64,000 nt of DNA, from positions 128,501 to 192,500 of the forward strand of contig ADNK01000862.1 in NCBI GenBank assembly GCA_000320545.1, in the 5' to 3' direction. Below are positions 1-14,220 of the stretch, in pieces. Under the pieces are notes generated by a model, which worked only from the letters and a program-made list of their open reading frames with translations, was not told where the DNA came from and did not search any database. Both the position numbers and the translations under genes were made by a program. Each line of letters starts with the position of its first letter. Position 1 is the first letter of the stretch. Origin of the DNA: Bigelowiella natans CCMP2755. Lineage: Eukaryota > Cercozoa > Chlorarachniophyceae.

Positions 1-571
1 CGAGTCGCGGCTGTCAGCCCTGTCTTCATCATCGTCTTCATCGTCGCCGCGAAAGTACTGCGACATCAGGCATATCCTCGTGCATTTCTCAACCGAGTTT
101 GCCAGCAAAACTGCCTTTACCATCACGCAGCCAAGCTCAGCATCGACTCCACCAACATCGTTAGCAGCGCCACAGGAAATCACCTATGGACAAGCGTCCT
201 GGAGGATGGTTCGATTAGGCCGCTGGTTGATAAAGGCTGGGGTGGGATGCGGCGAGCGCGTTGGCGTCTTGGCGCCGAACTCCTTTCGCGTCGTCGAGGC
301 GCATTATGCAGTGGCGGGAGTTGCTTCTGGAATCGTGCTGAACTGCAATCAGCGCCTTGCAGCCCTAGAGCTCGCCTACATTCTCAATGATGCTGCCCCA
401 GTAATAAGAGAATAAGATGCGGGGGGGGGGGGAAGGGAGGGTTCGGAGAGTTGTAGTGGACGCTTGTATTAAAATTCGTGCTGGAAAGGGGGGTAGATGC
501 GGTCGTAGTAGTTTATTCAAGATTGTCAACTACAATCCGGGTGTCGTACACGCAAGCACACATAAGCAAAC

Positions 572-609
<38 letters not shown>

Positions 610-2343
610 ATCTCAGGTGGTGATGATTGCGTCGACGCGATTTCGGCAGTTGCTGGTTGATGCACTTGCTCTGTCGCGGCGAGTAGCAGCAGAGACATTT
701 GAGGAGGGAAAGAAGGAAAGGGACGACCACACAGTAGACTCGATCGCGCCCGTCGTGGATATTCTGAAAGCAATAATCTGGATCGATGAAGACGCAGGCG
801 CCGTCGTAGGGACGGCCAGTCCACAGCTAGAAGCCAAGGATGGCCAGGAATGCAACGTAAAAGAGGATGATCATGTTATCATCAACATCGATGCTGGCGA
901 GGGCAATGGTGCGGACTCAACCACGCGAAAGAGAAGTATTCGCCAATTTTACTACGAGGCTATTGCCGGTGGGGGTGCAATCTCTTCTCCTTCAACCTCC
1001 TCCTCCTCCTCCTCCTCTTCCACGGCGTCCTCTATCATCCCTCTCCTGCCAGAGAGATCGAGGAGTGTGGGCTCGGATCAGGGCGAAAGCGGGTGTGAGA
1101 TGTACTACACGAGTGGAACGACCGGAAGGCCTAAGGGTGTTGTGCTGAGCCATAAGAACGTCGTCCTGCACGCACTTGGGTGCATGGTCGAGCACAGGAT
1201 CCACTCGGATGACGTATGGGCGCACATCGCACCGATGTTCCACCTCGTAGACGCATACGGTATGTTCGCAGTCGCCTGGGTGGGGGGGCGGCACGTATTC
1301 CTCGCAGACTTCTCGCCTGCTTCGGCACTACGATTGATCGAGCTGCAGCGTGTGACTGTGACTAACATGGCAAGCACAATGATCAACATGCTACTTACGG
1401 ATCCGTCGCGCCCATCGCGCGACCTTTCCAGTCTGCAGCTGCTCTCCGGCGGTGGCGCCCCTATCAACCAAGACACGATGAAGCGCGCGTTGGGAGCGTT
1501 CGGGTGCGAATTCTTCCTGAGTTACGGCATGACGGAGTGCTGCGGCAAGATCTCCATGTCGCTGCTCCAGACGGCGAAGGACGAGGATCCGCAGACTGGG
1601 CACATGAACTCGGAGATCAGGCGACTGTCGCAACAAGAGCAGCTTGCATATGTGTGCACATCGGGCCGACCCTTCTCCTTGCTGGAGGTCAGGGTGGTGC
1701 CGGTCATTGCACCCAGCGGTGAATCTGCCGCTGCTGCTGCTGCTGCTGGTGGTGGTGGTAGTAGTACTAAGGCTGCTGTTGTGAGTGTGCCATGGGATGG
1801 GAAAACGGTCGGTGAGGTGCAGATTCGAGGAGAAACAGTGTTCCGAGGCTACTGGCGTCGCCCGGCAGCGACACGTAAAAGCTTCGTTGATGATTCCAAT
1901 GGGGAGAAGAAGGGGGGCGGGCTTGCCTGGTTCAAGACGGGAGATCTCGCATTCGTAGAGCCTCGTGGATACCTAACCATATGCGACAGAGCGAAGGACA
2001 TGATCCTCACAGGCAGCGAGAATGTCTACTCTGTTGAGGTCGAGCGCGTATTGCAGGACCACCGTGGCGTTCGCCACGCGTGCGTCTTCGGCGAACCGAA
2101 CGAGCTGCTTGGTGAGATCGTCAAGGCCGTTGTTGTGCGGTACGATGGCCCTTTGGGAACTCCTGTAAGCGCTGCTGAATTAAGGCGTCACTGCGTGGCG
2201 CGCCTTGCCGACTACAAGGTTCCAAGAAGGATCGAATTTGTCGACGCACTACCGATGACGGGTAGCGTGTTTCTACGTGGTGAATGACGGTGGAGACAGT
2301 GATGATGATAAGGAGTTTTTAAGAATGAGGCCTTTCTCTCTAT

Positions 2344-2383
<40 letters not shown>

Positions 2384-2399
2384 GTGCGTGCGCGCGCGC

Positions 2400-2430
<31 letters not shown>

Positions 2431-3330
2431 CACCCGCGCCCATCAACGTCTTTGCCAATATATAGCTACAGTCATAACTACCATCTTGCTCCGTCCTCAT
2501 CCTCTTAGGTTCCGGCAAAATCGCCAAAGCAGAGGTCAGGCGCCGCGACCAGGAGCGGCGTCGTGCGAGAGAGGAGAAGAAGGCTAAAAGGAGGGGAGAG
2601 CAGCAACTGCAGGCGCGGACGAGTGGTAGCGGTGCTGTTGATGATGACGGCCAACATCGACAGCCACCTGCAATGGTACAGGACATATACCGAATCACCT
2701 GGACGCAGTCAAGCAGCAGCAAACAAACGCGGAATAATAATACGAACCATAGTGATGAAAGATGGCTTGTTCTGTCCTCTGTTGCTGCTGCTGCCTCTTC
2801 CTCTTCATCTAGTGGCAGAGATCATGATGGTAGTGTGGCTACTGCCCTCTGCGAAAGAGTACGTGCTAGCGGCGGCAAGGTCAAACGGGTCACGGTGCCA
2901 ACGACAACGATGATCACCGACACTGACCAACTCCTACGTCGAATCGTTAATGGCAATAATGATAATAATGATGATGATGATGATGGCAGTGGGGTTGAGC
3001 TGACGGCCTTGACACATGTTGCCTTTCTTCTGCCCCTCGACGATGAAGCAGCTACAGCAGCTGCTTTTGCTGGGAAAGAGGATGAAAAGTCGCCTTCGTT
3101 TTGCAGCTCGGTTGCTGAACGCGTGCGAAAGTTATTAGGAACGCTTCTAGCTTTACTAAATGTCCTACATTCGAAAAAATCGAAGAGGCAGGAGGCAAAG
3201 GCTGGGTTGAGGCTGCTAGTCGTCACGCGCGGCGGTCCCTTCCAGATTAATGACAACGGGGAAACGGAAAAGCACGACTCTATTCCAGGTAATAGGAGAT
3301 GGACGGGATGAGAATGGACGATCATGCGCG

Positions 3331-3396
<66 letters not shown>

Positions 3397-5565
3397 ATCA
3401 TTTGTTCTGTTTCCCTGCCTGACCGATCTCCCTCCACCACTGTGTTGGTACTACCGCCACATCTTCAAGATCCCGTGAGCTCGGCAGTCCTGGGGTTCAC
3501 ACGTGTGGTAGCGGCTGAATATCCACGGCTCGAAGCATGCTTCATTGATCTCTGCCCCGGAGAAACCGACCATGCCCGAGATGCCGCCACTCTCCTCCAA
3601 GAGGCGAGACTCTCATCTTCTCCATCATCATCGTCCTCGTTCGATCGTTCCACTGCTGAGGTTACATACCGACGCCGACGCCGCTACTTGCCATCCCTCC
3701 AGCGATTCCCAAAGGGCGCGCTCACCAAGCCCGCCACAAGAGGTAGCACTAAGGGCGGTGCCTTGCTGTTAAGCATAACCGCAGAAGAGGAGCAGGAAGG
3801 CGGGTGCTGCTACTTGGTGACCGGAGGGCTAGGGGGGCTAGGCCGCCACCTTGTGTCGCGTATGTGCGGGCAGTGGGGCGCAAAACGCGTCATACTGCTC
3901 GGCCGTCGAGAACCAAGTAAGTCGCGGGGTAGTAGCGTTATCGGTCTTCAGTACACGTTGGAAATAATTCGATCAGAGAGAGTTGGGAAAGAGGAGGAGG
4001 AGGAGGATGAGGAGGAGGAAGAAGAGGGGGGATTTTCTCTGTGTCCCTGTCTAGCTGTTTATATTTGTGCATCTCGTCTCTATCGTTGGCAGCATATTTA
4101 GAAATACATTTCTCACTCCTCCTCCATGGGTGTTGTTTTCCTACTATTATGAGCCAATATGTTCGTGCTGATACAATGCTGCATTGACTCAATTTTCCAG
4201 GCGAGGAGGCATGCTTATGGATGAAGACCGTAGAGCAGGCGACTAGTGCGAAGTTGGTGGCGTGGCGGTGCGACGTGTCTAAAGCAAGCGAGTGTATAAG
4301 TGTGCTACAGAGAGCAAAGCGTGAGGTCGGGGCTTGCCGGGGCATCTTCCACCTCGCAGGAGTGGTAGGGGATGGGACGATCGATTCCATGAGCTGGGAG
4401 ACGTTTGACCGAGTGATATCTGCAAAGGTAGATGTTTTGTTGTCATGCTGATGGTAGTGATGGCGGTGGCTGTGTGGGTGGGAGGGAGCAGCTGATGCAA
4501 TGATTTACCTCGCTTGCTCGTTCCTGCCTCTCCTCCTTTTCCCTCTCCTTCTGCTCCTTCAGGTTGATGGCTCCTTGCACCTCCACGCGGCTGCGATGGA
4601 GACTGGAGCACCCCTGAAACACTTTGTTTTATTCTCTTCGATCTACGGGCTGCTAGGATACAGGGAGCTCAGCCATTATGCAGCAGCAAATGCCTTTCAA
4701 GATGGCCTTGCTGCGTATCGCCGTGCCCAAGGATTACCTGCACTCGCAGTGAGCTGGGGGACGTGGGCAGGGGCAGGCATGGCGCATCGGTTCGGCTCTG
4801 GATTCGAGGCGTAAGTCACATTATACAAACACAAAAAGAGAGAAATCGGGGAGGGGGGGAGTGGGAGGTGGAAGGAAGCGCAGAACAAGTAGAGCAGCAA
4901 GGAGTGTTTGACAAAAGAAGCAAGTAGCACGTTGAATGCCGCTAGTTGCTAAGTTCTCCGTAAAGGGTGTTCGTGAAGGACAATGATGACGTTATTCGCG
5001 ATGATGATCAGGTACTGGCGCGGCCTGGGAATGGGATTTGTCCCTCTGGATGGCGGCATGGAGGCACTTGGGTCGCTGATGCAGCTAGCCAGTAGTAGTC
5101 ACACCGGTGATACTGCTACTATTACTGCATCATCAACGCCCGTGCAACCACATATCTCCCACGGCGCTGTAATCCCAACTGAATGGAAGCGATACGCAAA
5201 GACACGACGGGGAGTGCCCCATCCCCTAGCAAAGCGGATGGTGGATGAGACTCTACGCGAAGAACAGCAGCTGCCGCAGCAGAAACAGCTTCCTCCCCTA
5301 ATCGCAGCTCTCGCGTCGGCGTTGGCGTCGACCGGGAAGGACGATAGAAAGTCCCGGCTTATGATAGTAGCCGCGCATGTGGCGAGAACTGCCACTATGG
5401 TTCTTGGAGACGACGAGGAGGACGGCGGCGAATTGGAGGACCTCGATGGGTAGCATCATTAGTAGTAGTAACGGCATATAGTAGGGGAACAAAGGCAACA
5501 GTTCGTGAGTTTTCCAATTAAACGCATGGTGCGATAGAATCCCTCATTTTCTTCCCCTTACTTCT

Positions 5566-5605
<40 letters not shown>

Positions 5606-6197
5606 TCTCTCCCCCCCCCCCCTCCTCTCATTCGCTTCTTTCCAGGAACGTTCCCGTGGCAGAGATTGGGCTGACATCAATTCTGGTCGTAGAGCTCTCG
5701 TCTCGCCTCACAGATGATACCTCCCTCGAGGTACCGGCCACCCTCATCTATGAGGGGGTTACGATAAACGGCGTCGCAAAGCTGCTTCTCGACCTCATTC
5801 CAGAAGAGCTCATCGCGTCATCTGCATCCTCCTTGTCATCTACTTCACCGTCCTCCTCCTCCTCCTCCTCCTCCTCCTCCTCCTCCTCCTCTCCCTCGCC
5901 TCTCGTCCAACAGCTGTGTGTCATCGAACCGGCCAGGCGCGAGGCAGTATTGCTCGCTGCGATTACGGAGATTGCCGCGGAGACAACCGACCAGGAAGTC
6001 GATGATATCGACACGACAGTTGCAGTTGCTGAGATCGGCCTTTCTTCCATGGGTAATGGTGCGTGTGTGGTCATATTTCTGGGTATGACCCCTCTTTTTG
6101 CAAGATTCTGCGAAGAAGCAAAAATAGAGAAGGGGGAAGGTCGCAGTGAGAGATGTTGCTTTTTGATTGGGCACTGTCACACTTACAAACACACTCA

Positions 6198-6234
<37 letters not shown>

Positions 6235-6677
6235 GTTGTCTATCAGGGGTGGTCGACCTGGCTGGGCGGACAAGCGAGCTGCTTTGTTTAGAGGAGCAGG
6301 GGCTGGATCCTGTGGCGCCGACCCTCATCTACGAGTGCGTGACCCTCAAAGAGCTGTCCAAGCGCCTCCTAACGACCGCTCTGGGAGATCTTTTATCTGA
6401 GAACGACAATAATAAGAAGAAGCGAGTTGGGGGTGCCAACCAACCACAAGATCAACGCAAACAACGAGGGCGGAATGACGGCAAGGAAGAAATAGCGCCT
6501 CATCCTACGACCACTCAGGAGGAGCGTGTTCAAATTGCAATTTCAGGTATATCTTGCAGGCTCCCTGGGCGGGCCAACAGCCCGAGAGACTTCTTCAACT
6601 TACTGAGGCAACGTCAAGACTGCATAGTGCCACCACCTTCTGACCGGCCCAACAATGGACGACCGAGCGGGTCGCAT

Positions 6678-6729
<52 letters not shown>

Positions 6730-8359
6730 TTTCTATTGATTTCTTTCTCGATATACGTCTAAACCGTCATAGTCAAGCAACACCGACGATTCTATTCCGC
6801 CATGTATTGTGCTGTCATAGTAGCAAGGCCAACGGCCCGCTGCGGGCAATCCATACGACGCCTCTTCCAATAGCCCTCTTCTCAGCTCACCCTCGTATGT
6901 TGTCGTCTCTGATGTACCCGTGTTGCATTGCGATTAGATACTTATCCGGAACTACGCTGTGCGGGTTCGACCGTGACGCTTTTGGGGTGTCTGCGGGTGA
7001 GGCGCGTGCAATGGACCCTCAGCAACGTCTTCTTCTCGAGTGTGCACGGGAGGCGATGGAGGATGCAGGCGTCGTGTGGGAAGCTCAGGATGACGACGAC
7101 GACGACGACGACGACAATCATAACGAGGAGGCGAATGTGTATGTAGACTACGGCGCATCACCATCCGCATCATCGTCCTCGTTGCCGGAATCTCCAAGAC
7201 CACGGCTACGCGACCGACGTGTGGGTGTGTTCGTGGGAATATCTGCTTCTGACTACGGCAATATGTGCCGAGATCATCCTGGCGCCCCGCCGCCCAGCGC
7301 ATACAGCGGCACGGCCTGGTCGCTCTCAATCGCAGCGAACCGCATATCGTACGCATTCAACTTGACGGGGCCCTCGGTGTCGCTGGACACGGCCTGCTCG
7401 TCCTCCTTGGTCGCCGTTGACATGGCGGTGCGAGCCATCCGCCAAGGCCAGTGCCACGCCGCGCTGGTCGCAGGAGCCAACATCCAGCTGCAAGAATCCT
7501 GGTCGAGAGCCTTCGCCACAGCGGGAATGCTCTCGGTGTCCCACCGCTGTCGCTTCGGCTCCGATGCAGCAAACGGATACGTGCGTGGCGAGGGTGTTGG
7601 GGTGATCTTCATCCATGCTACCGCCGTAGCCTCCCAAGCCATCCCTTTCTTCCTGCGCCCCTCCTGCCCTCCGTATGCTTATATTGTGGGGTCGGCTGTG
7701 AACCAGGACGGGCGCTCGAACGGCCTCACAGCTCCAAACCCAGCAATGCAGGAAGAGCTTCTCAGAGCAGCCTGTCGTGATGCTGCTTCTTCGGTTGCCG
7801 TAGGACCGAGAAATAGTTCCGGTAACAGCGAGCAGCTGATATATCGTAGTATAAAGTACGTCGAAGCCCACGGGACAGGTACACGGCTAGGTGATCCTAT
7901 AGAACTCAAGGCCCTTGGAACAGTGCTCAGGGGGGAAAACAGCAGTAGCGGCAGTCGTGAGCGTCTTATTATTGGAAGCGCAAAAAGCAACATTGGCCAC
8001 CTCGAGTGCGCCGCGGGTAATGATGCATCGATGTTGTGTGTCGATCTGCTGTAACATTTAGCTCACTTGCTCCTGCACACACACGTTTTCGCTTGTTCTT
8101 ACTGCTGCTACTGACGTACGCTTTTTAATCAGGGATCGCGGGTCTGATAAAGGCGTCGCTCATTGCCAAGACATCCATTATCCCGCCCACCCTCCATGCT
8201 GAACTGCCAAACAGAGTGAGTAGTGAATAGTGTGTGTGTAGTCGTAGTGGAGAAGTAGATGAAAAGGAAAAAAAGAAGAAAAATGAAAGGAAGTTGCAAA
8301 GCAGTACCAAGTAATGGTGGTATCGATATATTCACGGATGTAGTGATAAACGCACAAGC

Positions 8360-8405
<46 letters not shown>

Positions 8406-10853
8406 CCAAATGTTAAACGTGTAATTTTATTCGCTCTTCATTACCCAGCTACCCATCGAAATCTCGCGCTTATCATCGTCATCATCTTTGTTGTCTTCTC
8501 TTTTTTCATTTCTCGTAATCATCACATAGCTTGTTCCATGGGAGCCGCTTGGTCTCTCCCTGTGCTCTGAGGAGACGCGATTAAGTGACGATGATGGCGC
8601 TGATAAGAACGAGAGTAATGGCGATGGAATTAACGGGAGCCTTGAAGGAGGAAGAAGAAGAAGTCCTGTTATAATCGGTGTTAGTGGCTTTGGATTCGGC
8701 GGTACCAACTCGCACGTCCTTATCCAGCAGCCACCACAACGCAAGGTCATCAGTAGCAGTACCGAAACAAAGCAGCGGAGATGGCGCCTGCAGCAACGGC
8801 GGCAAGAGCATCGCGACGGTCCTCCTTTACCCTTCCTCTTCTGTCTCGCCTCTCACTCGTCGGATGCCCTCATGGCTACCGCCACTGGTCTACTAATGTA
8901 CGTAAACAGCCAGCTAGAAACCAGAAGAGGCGGAAAGGAAAACGATAGTTTGGTTGAGGAGTACGAGGAGGTTCCAGTATCAGCTCTCGCAGTCGCGAAG
9001 TCCCTGGCTCTCTTGCGGTCGCATTCACGGCGCCTGCGTCCTTTCCGCGCCACCTGCATCGCCTCGTCCCTCGACGATCTCGCACATAGTCTGGAGACTC
9101 TCATCGCAGCTACTGCTGCTGCGAATGGAAAGTGTGCCGTGAAGAGAAAGGCAGGGACAGGATCTGCAGCACTTGCTGCCAAAACGGCTGTCAGCAGCCC
9201 CGTTCAGGAGCGCGTGCTGCATTCTCGACCTCGCATCGTGTTTCTGTTCACAGGTCGTCTAGAGCTTAATGCCATGCTTACGATTAGAGTGTCGCTCTTA
9301 ACAACAACGACAATGATGATGTTGATGATGATGACGATAATGACTAGTGTAGAAGCTGATGATAATGCGTGATATTCGCTCTGCGTCCATCTATCCAACA
9401 TCAGGCCAAGGTTCCCAGTATGCTGGGATGGGGTCCTCCTTGTACCGACGGTCGTCAGTGTTCCGACACGAGTTTGACCTCATCGACAAAGCGCTCATGG
9501 AGACGCCTGGATGGCAAGGCTACCAAGGCGAGCGCAGCCTGGCAAATCTTCTCCACTTCTCCCCCCCCTCCAACACCAAAAGTGGCAACGAAGATAGCGA
9601 CGCTGCTGCTACTGCCGCGGAGATCATGTTCCAAGATGCATCTGTGCTGCAGCCGGTGATGTTTGCTCTTGAATACGCGCTTGCCTCTTGGTTCGTTGCG
9701 CACGGAATCAGGCCCCAGGCCACCCTGGGTCACAGCTTAGGTGAGATAGCGGCCTTTTGTGCTGCCGGGAGCCTCACGCTCCAAGACGCGTGCCTTCTAG
9801 CTGTGGGCCGTGGAAAGGCAATGAAATCTCTGGTAAGCGGCAATGACGGCCAAGGCCGTGGCGGGATGGTAGCCGTTCGTGCTTCGGAGAGCGATGTTAA
9901 AGAGGTGCTCAATGCAAGCGGATTTTCTGGTCTTGTGATCGCCGCCGTGAATTCCCCCCTCGGAGTTGTCGTCTCTGGCGAAATAGCGCAGATAGAGCGC
10001 GCGGTCCGCGTGTTCAAACAGGAGAAGAAGTGGAAGGCCAAGCAGCTGGATGTGAGTGTCGCATTTTCCATCATCGTTCACCCTTTCGTAGCAGTGATGA
10101 AAGAGTGTGTAGCTCTGAAATGAGAGCTTAGCTGTAGATGATATTGATGATGAAGATGATGCCAAAAGAGAACAACAACACAACAGCAAAAGAAAAGTAG
10201 GACACGATCGTCATGCTCATACATTACTAATGGCGCTGATGCGAGTCCTCTGTCATTCTCAACTGTCCTTTTGAAACCTTTTTTCACACTCGAGTCTTCT
10301 CTGTTTTTGAACCGACACACCTTCTGCACCGTTGGCTGTGTACTTACATCTATGTAGGTATCAGCTGCCTTCCACTCGCCTCTGGTCTCCCCATGCCTGG
10401 CGTCTTTGCGGAAGGCTGCCGAGAAAGTGAAAATCCTCCCTCCCCATCACGGCATCCGCCTGCTATCTAGCGTGGATGGCAAGGAGGTAAAGGGAGGGGA
10501 GGATGCAGCAGAATACTTTGTGCGACAGGCAAGGAGTCCTGTGCGGTTCATGGAGGCACTGACTGCGAGCAAATGCAACGTGACGTTAGAGATTGGCCCC
10601 CAGCCACACCTCTCCGTCCATGCGGAGCCTGTGTTCGCCTCACATGGTGACGTGAAAAAGCAGGAAAAGAAGACCAAGACCAAGAATTCTAGGCAACGTG
10701 GCCGCATGTTTAATGTAATTCGCACTCTGCGCAAAGGAAAGGACGATATCAATCAGATCTTCCAGGTAATAGTCATGGGAGGGGGGGGGGAGCAGATTTG
10801 ATGTCATCCTCGTCGTCAGTCGATAGAACAAGTTACAAACAGCATATCTAACA

Positions 10854-10897
<44 letters not shown>

Positions 10898-11888
10898 ATC
10901 TTCTGTCGGCTAGGCCCTTGCATCACTCTATCGCTCTGGAGTCCCTTTGAACATGCGCGCGCTTTTCCTCCGATTGCAGCAGGAGGAGGAGGAGTACCAG
11001 CAGAGAGAGGAAGAGAAAGAGGAGGGGAAAGGACAACCGCAGCAGCAGCAGCAGCAGCAACGACAACGACAACAATATTTAGTGCGGCTGCCACCATCTG
11101 GACTTGCCCGGAAGAGGTACTGGATCGATCTTCCTGGAGTGCCCTCGCCACCACAACTCTTTCAACACAGCTACGAGGAAGAAGCAGCAGCCAAATGTGA
11201 CGGTACCGAGAGTGTGTTCCAGTGTACGTGGGAGGAGGATAAGGACCAGGAGAGATTTGCAGCTGTTGGTGGTGCTTCAGGCAAGAGCTGGGTAGCAGGA
11301 GCATCGTCATCAACGTCGTCATCAATCGTAGTAGTGACAGATAGAAAGCTAGGGCCATCATCTTACGAATCTACTCATCCAACAACCAAATCATCATCAT
11401 CACGATCACCATCTTCGTCGCTCTTCACAAGGACGCTGCTTAGTGCCTTGGACACGAAGGTTGTCATTGTCGTTGTCGTCATCGTCGTCTTCGTCGTCTT
11501 TGTCGTCGTTATCTTTGTCATCGTTGGTCGTCTACGCTTTCTTCTTTTTTCATTTTAAATTGGCAGCGGAACTAGTAGAGCAGTAGGTAGCAGCTATCAG
11601 AAGAAGCAGTAGAAGGAAAGGAATTAAAAGAAGAAGAAGAAACACGTACTGGTAAACTAGGAAAAAGTATGAACTCCCACGTAGCGATGTTGACCGGTAC
11701 GTTCGGGGATGATGGTGGCACTCCTACCATCTATTTGTTCTACCTGCAGTTATCATTTTTTGATTGATGTATTTAGTGGGTGGAGAATCGTCCCAGGAGC
11801 CTCGCAGCGGCAAACGAGCTGTTAGATCGCTGCTCTGTCGACGGGAAGCAACGAGGAGACACCATCGTCTACGTGCAGCATCAGCAGG

Positions 11889-11925
<37 letters not shown>

Positions 11926-14178
11926 GAAGAAGAAAGAGGTAGGCGAAGGCCTTGTCTCCTCAACATTTGGACCTCTATTCTTCCTACTAAAGGCTCTACA
12001 ATTGCGCCGCGAATCCTCGCGGCCAAAGCACCTCATCGTGGTTACGTTCGGTGCACACGCTACTCTCTTCGAGGAGCAGCGATCGCCATCGTCATTATCG
12101 CAATCGTCTTCCCCTTCGTTCTTCTCAACAATCTCCGGCTCGATTCTGCAGGGCTTGTGCCGATCCTCACGCATGGAGTTCAGGGGGAGTCTGAGCATCC
12201 GACTCATCGATCTTCCTGCATCAGCAACGACGCCAACAGCAGCGGTGTCGTCATCGGTGGCGATAAGAGCAGCAAATCGAGTTGCTACGGAGGTGTTTGA
12301 CGTGGTCCGTCTCGGTGGAACTGATGATGCTGCTGCTGGCATTCCTGACGTGGACGTGCTGTACCTTCCCGCAGTGCAGGAGGGGGGGGAGACGGCAGGT
12401 AGCAGCAGCACCAATGCCAGTGACAGCAATACCCATGGTAGAGAGATGGGTATGAGGCGCTTTGTGCGCCGTCTAGAGGCCGTGGGTCGTGCCCACGATT
12501 CTGCCATTCCTCGCCATCTTGGCCGCCGTTTCGATGCATCGCCATCATTGCCGTTTCCATTGTCTCCCTCTCCCCGTGGTCATGTGAATGATGGAGTTAA
12601 GCGCAGCACATACGCGATCACGGGCGGGACTGGAGCATTAGGCCTCGTGATGGCTTCATGGCTGCTAAGACGAGGAGCACGGCAAGTCTTGCTGCTCTCG
12701 CGATCTGGCAAGGTCCATGACTCCAACGCGCACCTCTACGCCGCTGCAGAAGCCCTCGTGAGGAAGCAGCAGCAAGAGGAGGAGGAGGAGGAGAGGGTGG
12801 ATCGGACGGAAATGAAGGACGCAAAGGAGGGCGGTGCCGTACCGCCAAGATCAACAACAATAGGAGGGCGGTTGAGTATAGTGAAGTGCGACGTGAGTGA
12901 TAGGAAGGAGGTGTTCCGATTCGTTCGGCGTGTGAGAGTCAACCTCGCAGGGGTCATCCACTGCGCTGGCGTGCTCGACGACGGGCTGCTCCAAAACCTG
13001 ACTATCGACCGAGCGCACAAGGTCCTGGTCCCTAAGGCCGTTGGCGCGCAATGGCTGCACGAAGCAGTGCTGAAGTATATCGAAGAAGCAAAAGAGGGGG
13101 GGGGGCATCGTCGTCAGCGGTTGAAGATGTTTATGCTATTCTCATCCGTGACGAGTTTGATGGGCAATGCTGGCCAGGCAAATTACGCCGCAGCCAATGC
13201 GTTCCTGGACGGTCTAGCACGACACAGAAGGAGGTTAGGACTGAGGGCTCTCAGCGTGCAATGGGGGCCCTGGGCAGACGTTGGGATGGCAGTCGCTACT
13301 GTGGTAGTAGTCATTACACTAGTAAAACTTGCAAAATATCAAGAAGAGCAAGTCAATACATATTCGTGAAAATATGAATCCCCCTCTCCTCCCCTCCCTT
13401 CCTCCCTACCTCCCTCCCTCCCTTGCGCTCTCCTCTCTGTGGACCCAAGTGTGGGTGTGCAAACAGCCGCAGAGTTGTCCAAACAAACTTCTTCATGGTC
13501 ATCATCATCAGCAGCAGCAGCAGCATTTTTCACTAATCAAACCCCGTATTTTTTTTGTCTTGGTTGTCCTTAGCTGGCCAATACGCGTAGCCAAAGCAAG
13601 TCGCTCTACGTGGCCATGACGCCTCCGCAGTGCCTTGCACCTCTTGACGGCCTCCTTCTTATGGAGAACGAAGACTTCGCAGCGGGAGGAGGAGGAGGAG
13701 GAGGAGGAGGAGGAGGGGGGGGGGGGGGGGAGGGGGAGGAGGAGGCGAAGGATAGCAGATTCTACGTCGATTACGCTGTTGTAGCAATCTGTAGATTCCA
13801 GCAGCAGCCCTACTCCTCCTCCCCCCTCCCTCGACTATTCAGCCGCATGCCTTACTATCGGTCCTTCCTCGCTCGCTCGCTGCCCTCTGCTGCTGCGACT
13901 GTGGAGATGGCAACAACACAGGCACAGCAACACCGTCGTCATCAGCACACTGCCACCACAACTAGATTGCTTCCTGTCGTGAATGAGAAGGAGGGGGCGA
14001 TCGAAGGGATGGAGAAGAAGGGTAACGTGGTAGTAAATGGAGGTGCTACGAGCCGCGATAACGTTGCACGAGAATGTATAGCAATTCTCGCGGAATTTGT
14101 CAGTGACGGGATTTCACTTTCCGAAGATACGGAGCTCATGGACCTGGGCATTGACTCCCTTGATTGGACCGAGGTCAT

Positions 14179-14220
<42 letters not shown>

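Larger units (their letters stand above)
2..2570 (+). other. PKS domain: acyl-CoA synthetase/AMP-ligase loading domain
   Basis: Residues about 15-700 of the visible protein. Seen: the ATP-binding loop YTSGTTGRPKG near base 1100, YGMTECCG near 1524, the hinge region TGDLAF...DRAKDMI near 1938-2000, and the A10-like lysine loop SGKIAKAEVRR rebuilt across intron 2262-2508. These are the hallmarks of the ANL adenylating superfamily. It reads as an acyl-CoA synthetase-like domain rather than an amino-acid A domain, because the usual Asp for the amino group is not obvious. Substrate unknown. A Ser-rich stretch (1000-1030) and an Ala/Gly run (1727-1760) are low-complexity insertions. Confidence 0.85.
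5360..6390 (+). other. PKS domains: tandem acyl carrier proteins 1 and 2
   Basis: Two ACP units. The first has EIGLTSILVVEL near 5662, the second EIGLSSM split by intron 6053-6246 and continued by GVVDLAG. The phosphopantetheine serine is kept in both (GLTS, GLSS) although the usual GxDS aspartate is replaced. Each is followed by the helix-III motif PATLIYE or APTLIYE. The linker carries a TCC-coded polyserine run (about 5845-5893). Confidence 0.85.

Noticed and set aside
513-824. Minus-strand ORF with a Cys-Val run
   Set aside because: It is a read-through of the CA microsatellite in PKS intron 1; the other strand holds real exons.
2212-2722. ORFs with poly-Gln, poly-Ala and Thr-His runs
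   Set aside because: Translation of GCT/GT repeats in PKS intron 2; no homology and the opposite strand is explained.
4500-4560. Leu-rich membrane segment at the start of the 4500-4814 frame
   Set aside because: It is the pyrimidine-rich end of an intron; the exon begins at 4563.
13339-13533. Small ORFs over 13330-13570
   Set aside because: Entirely inside the PKS intron between KR2 and exon 17, made of TCC/GGA-rich repeats.
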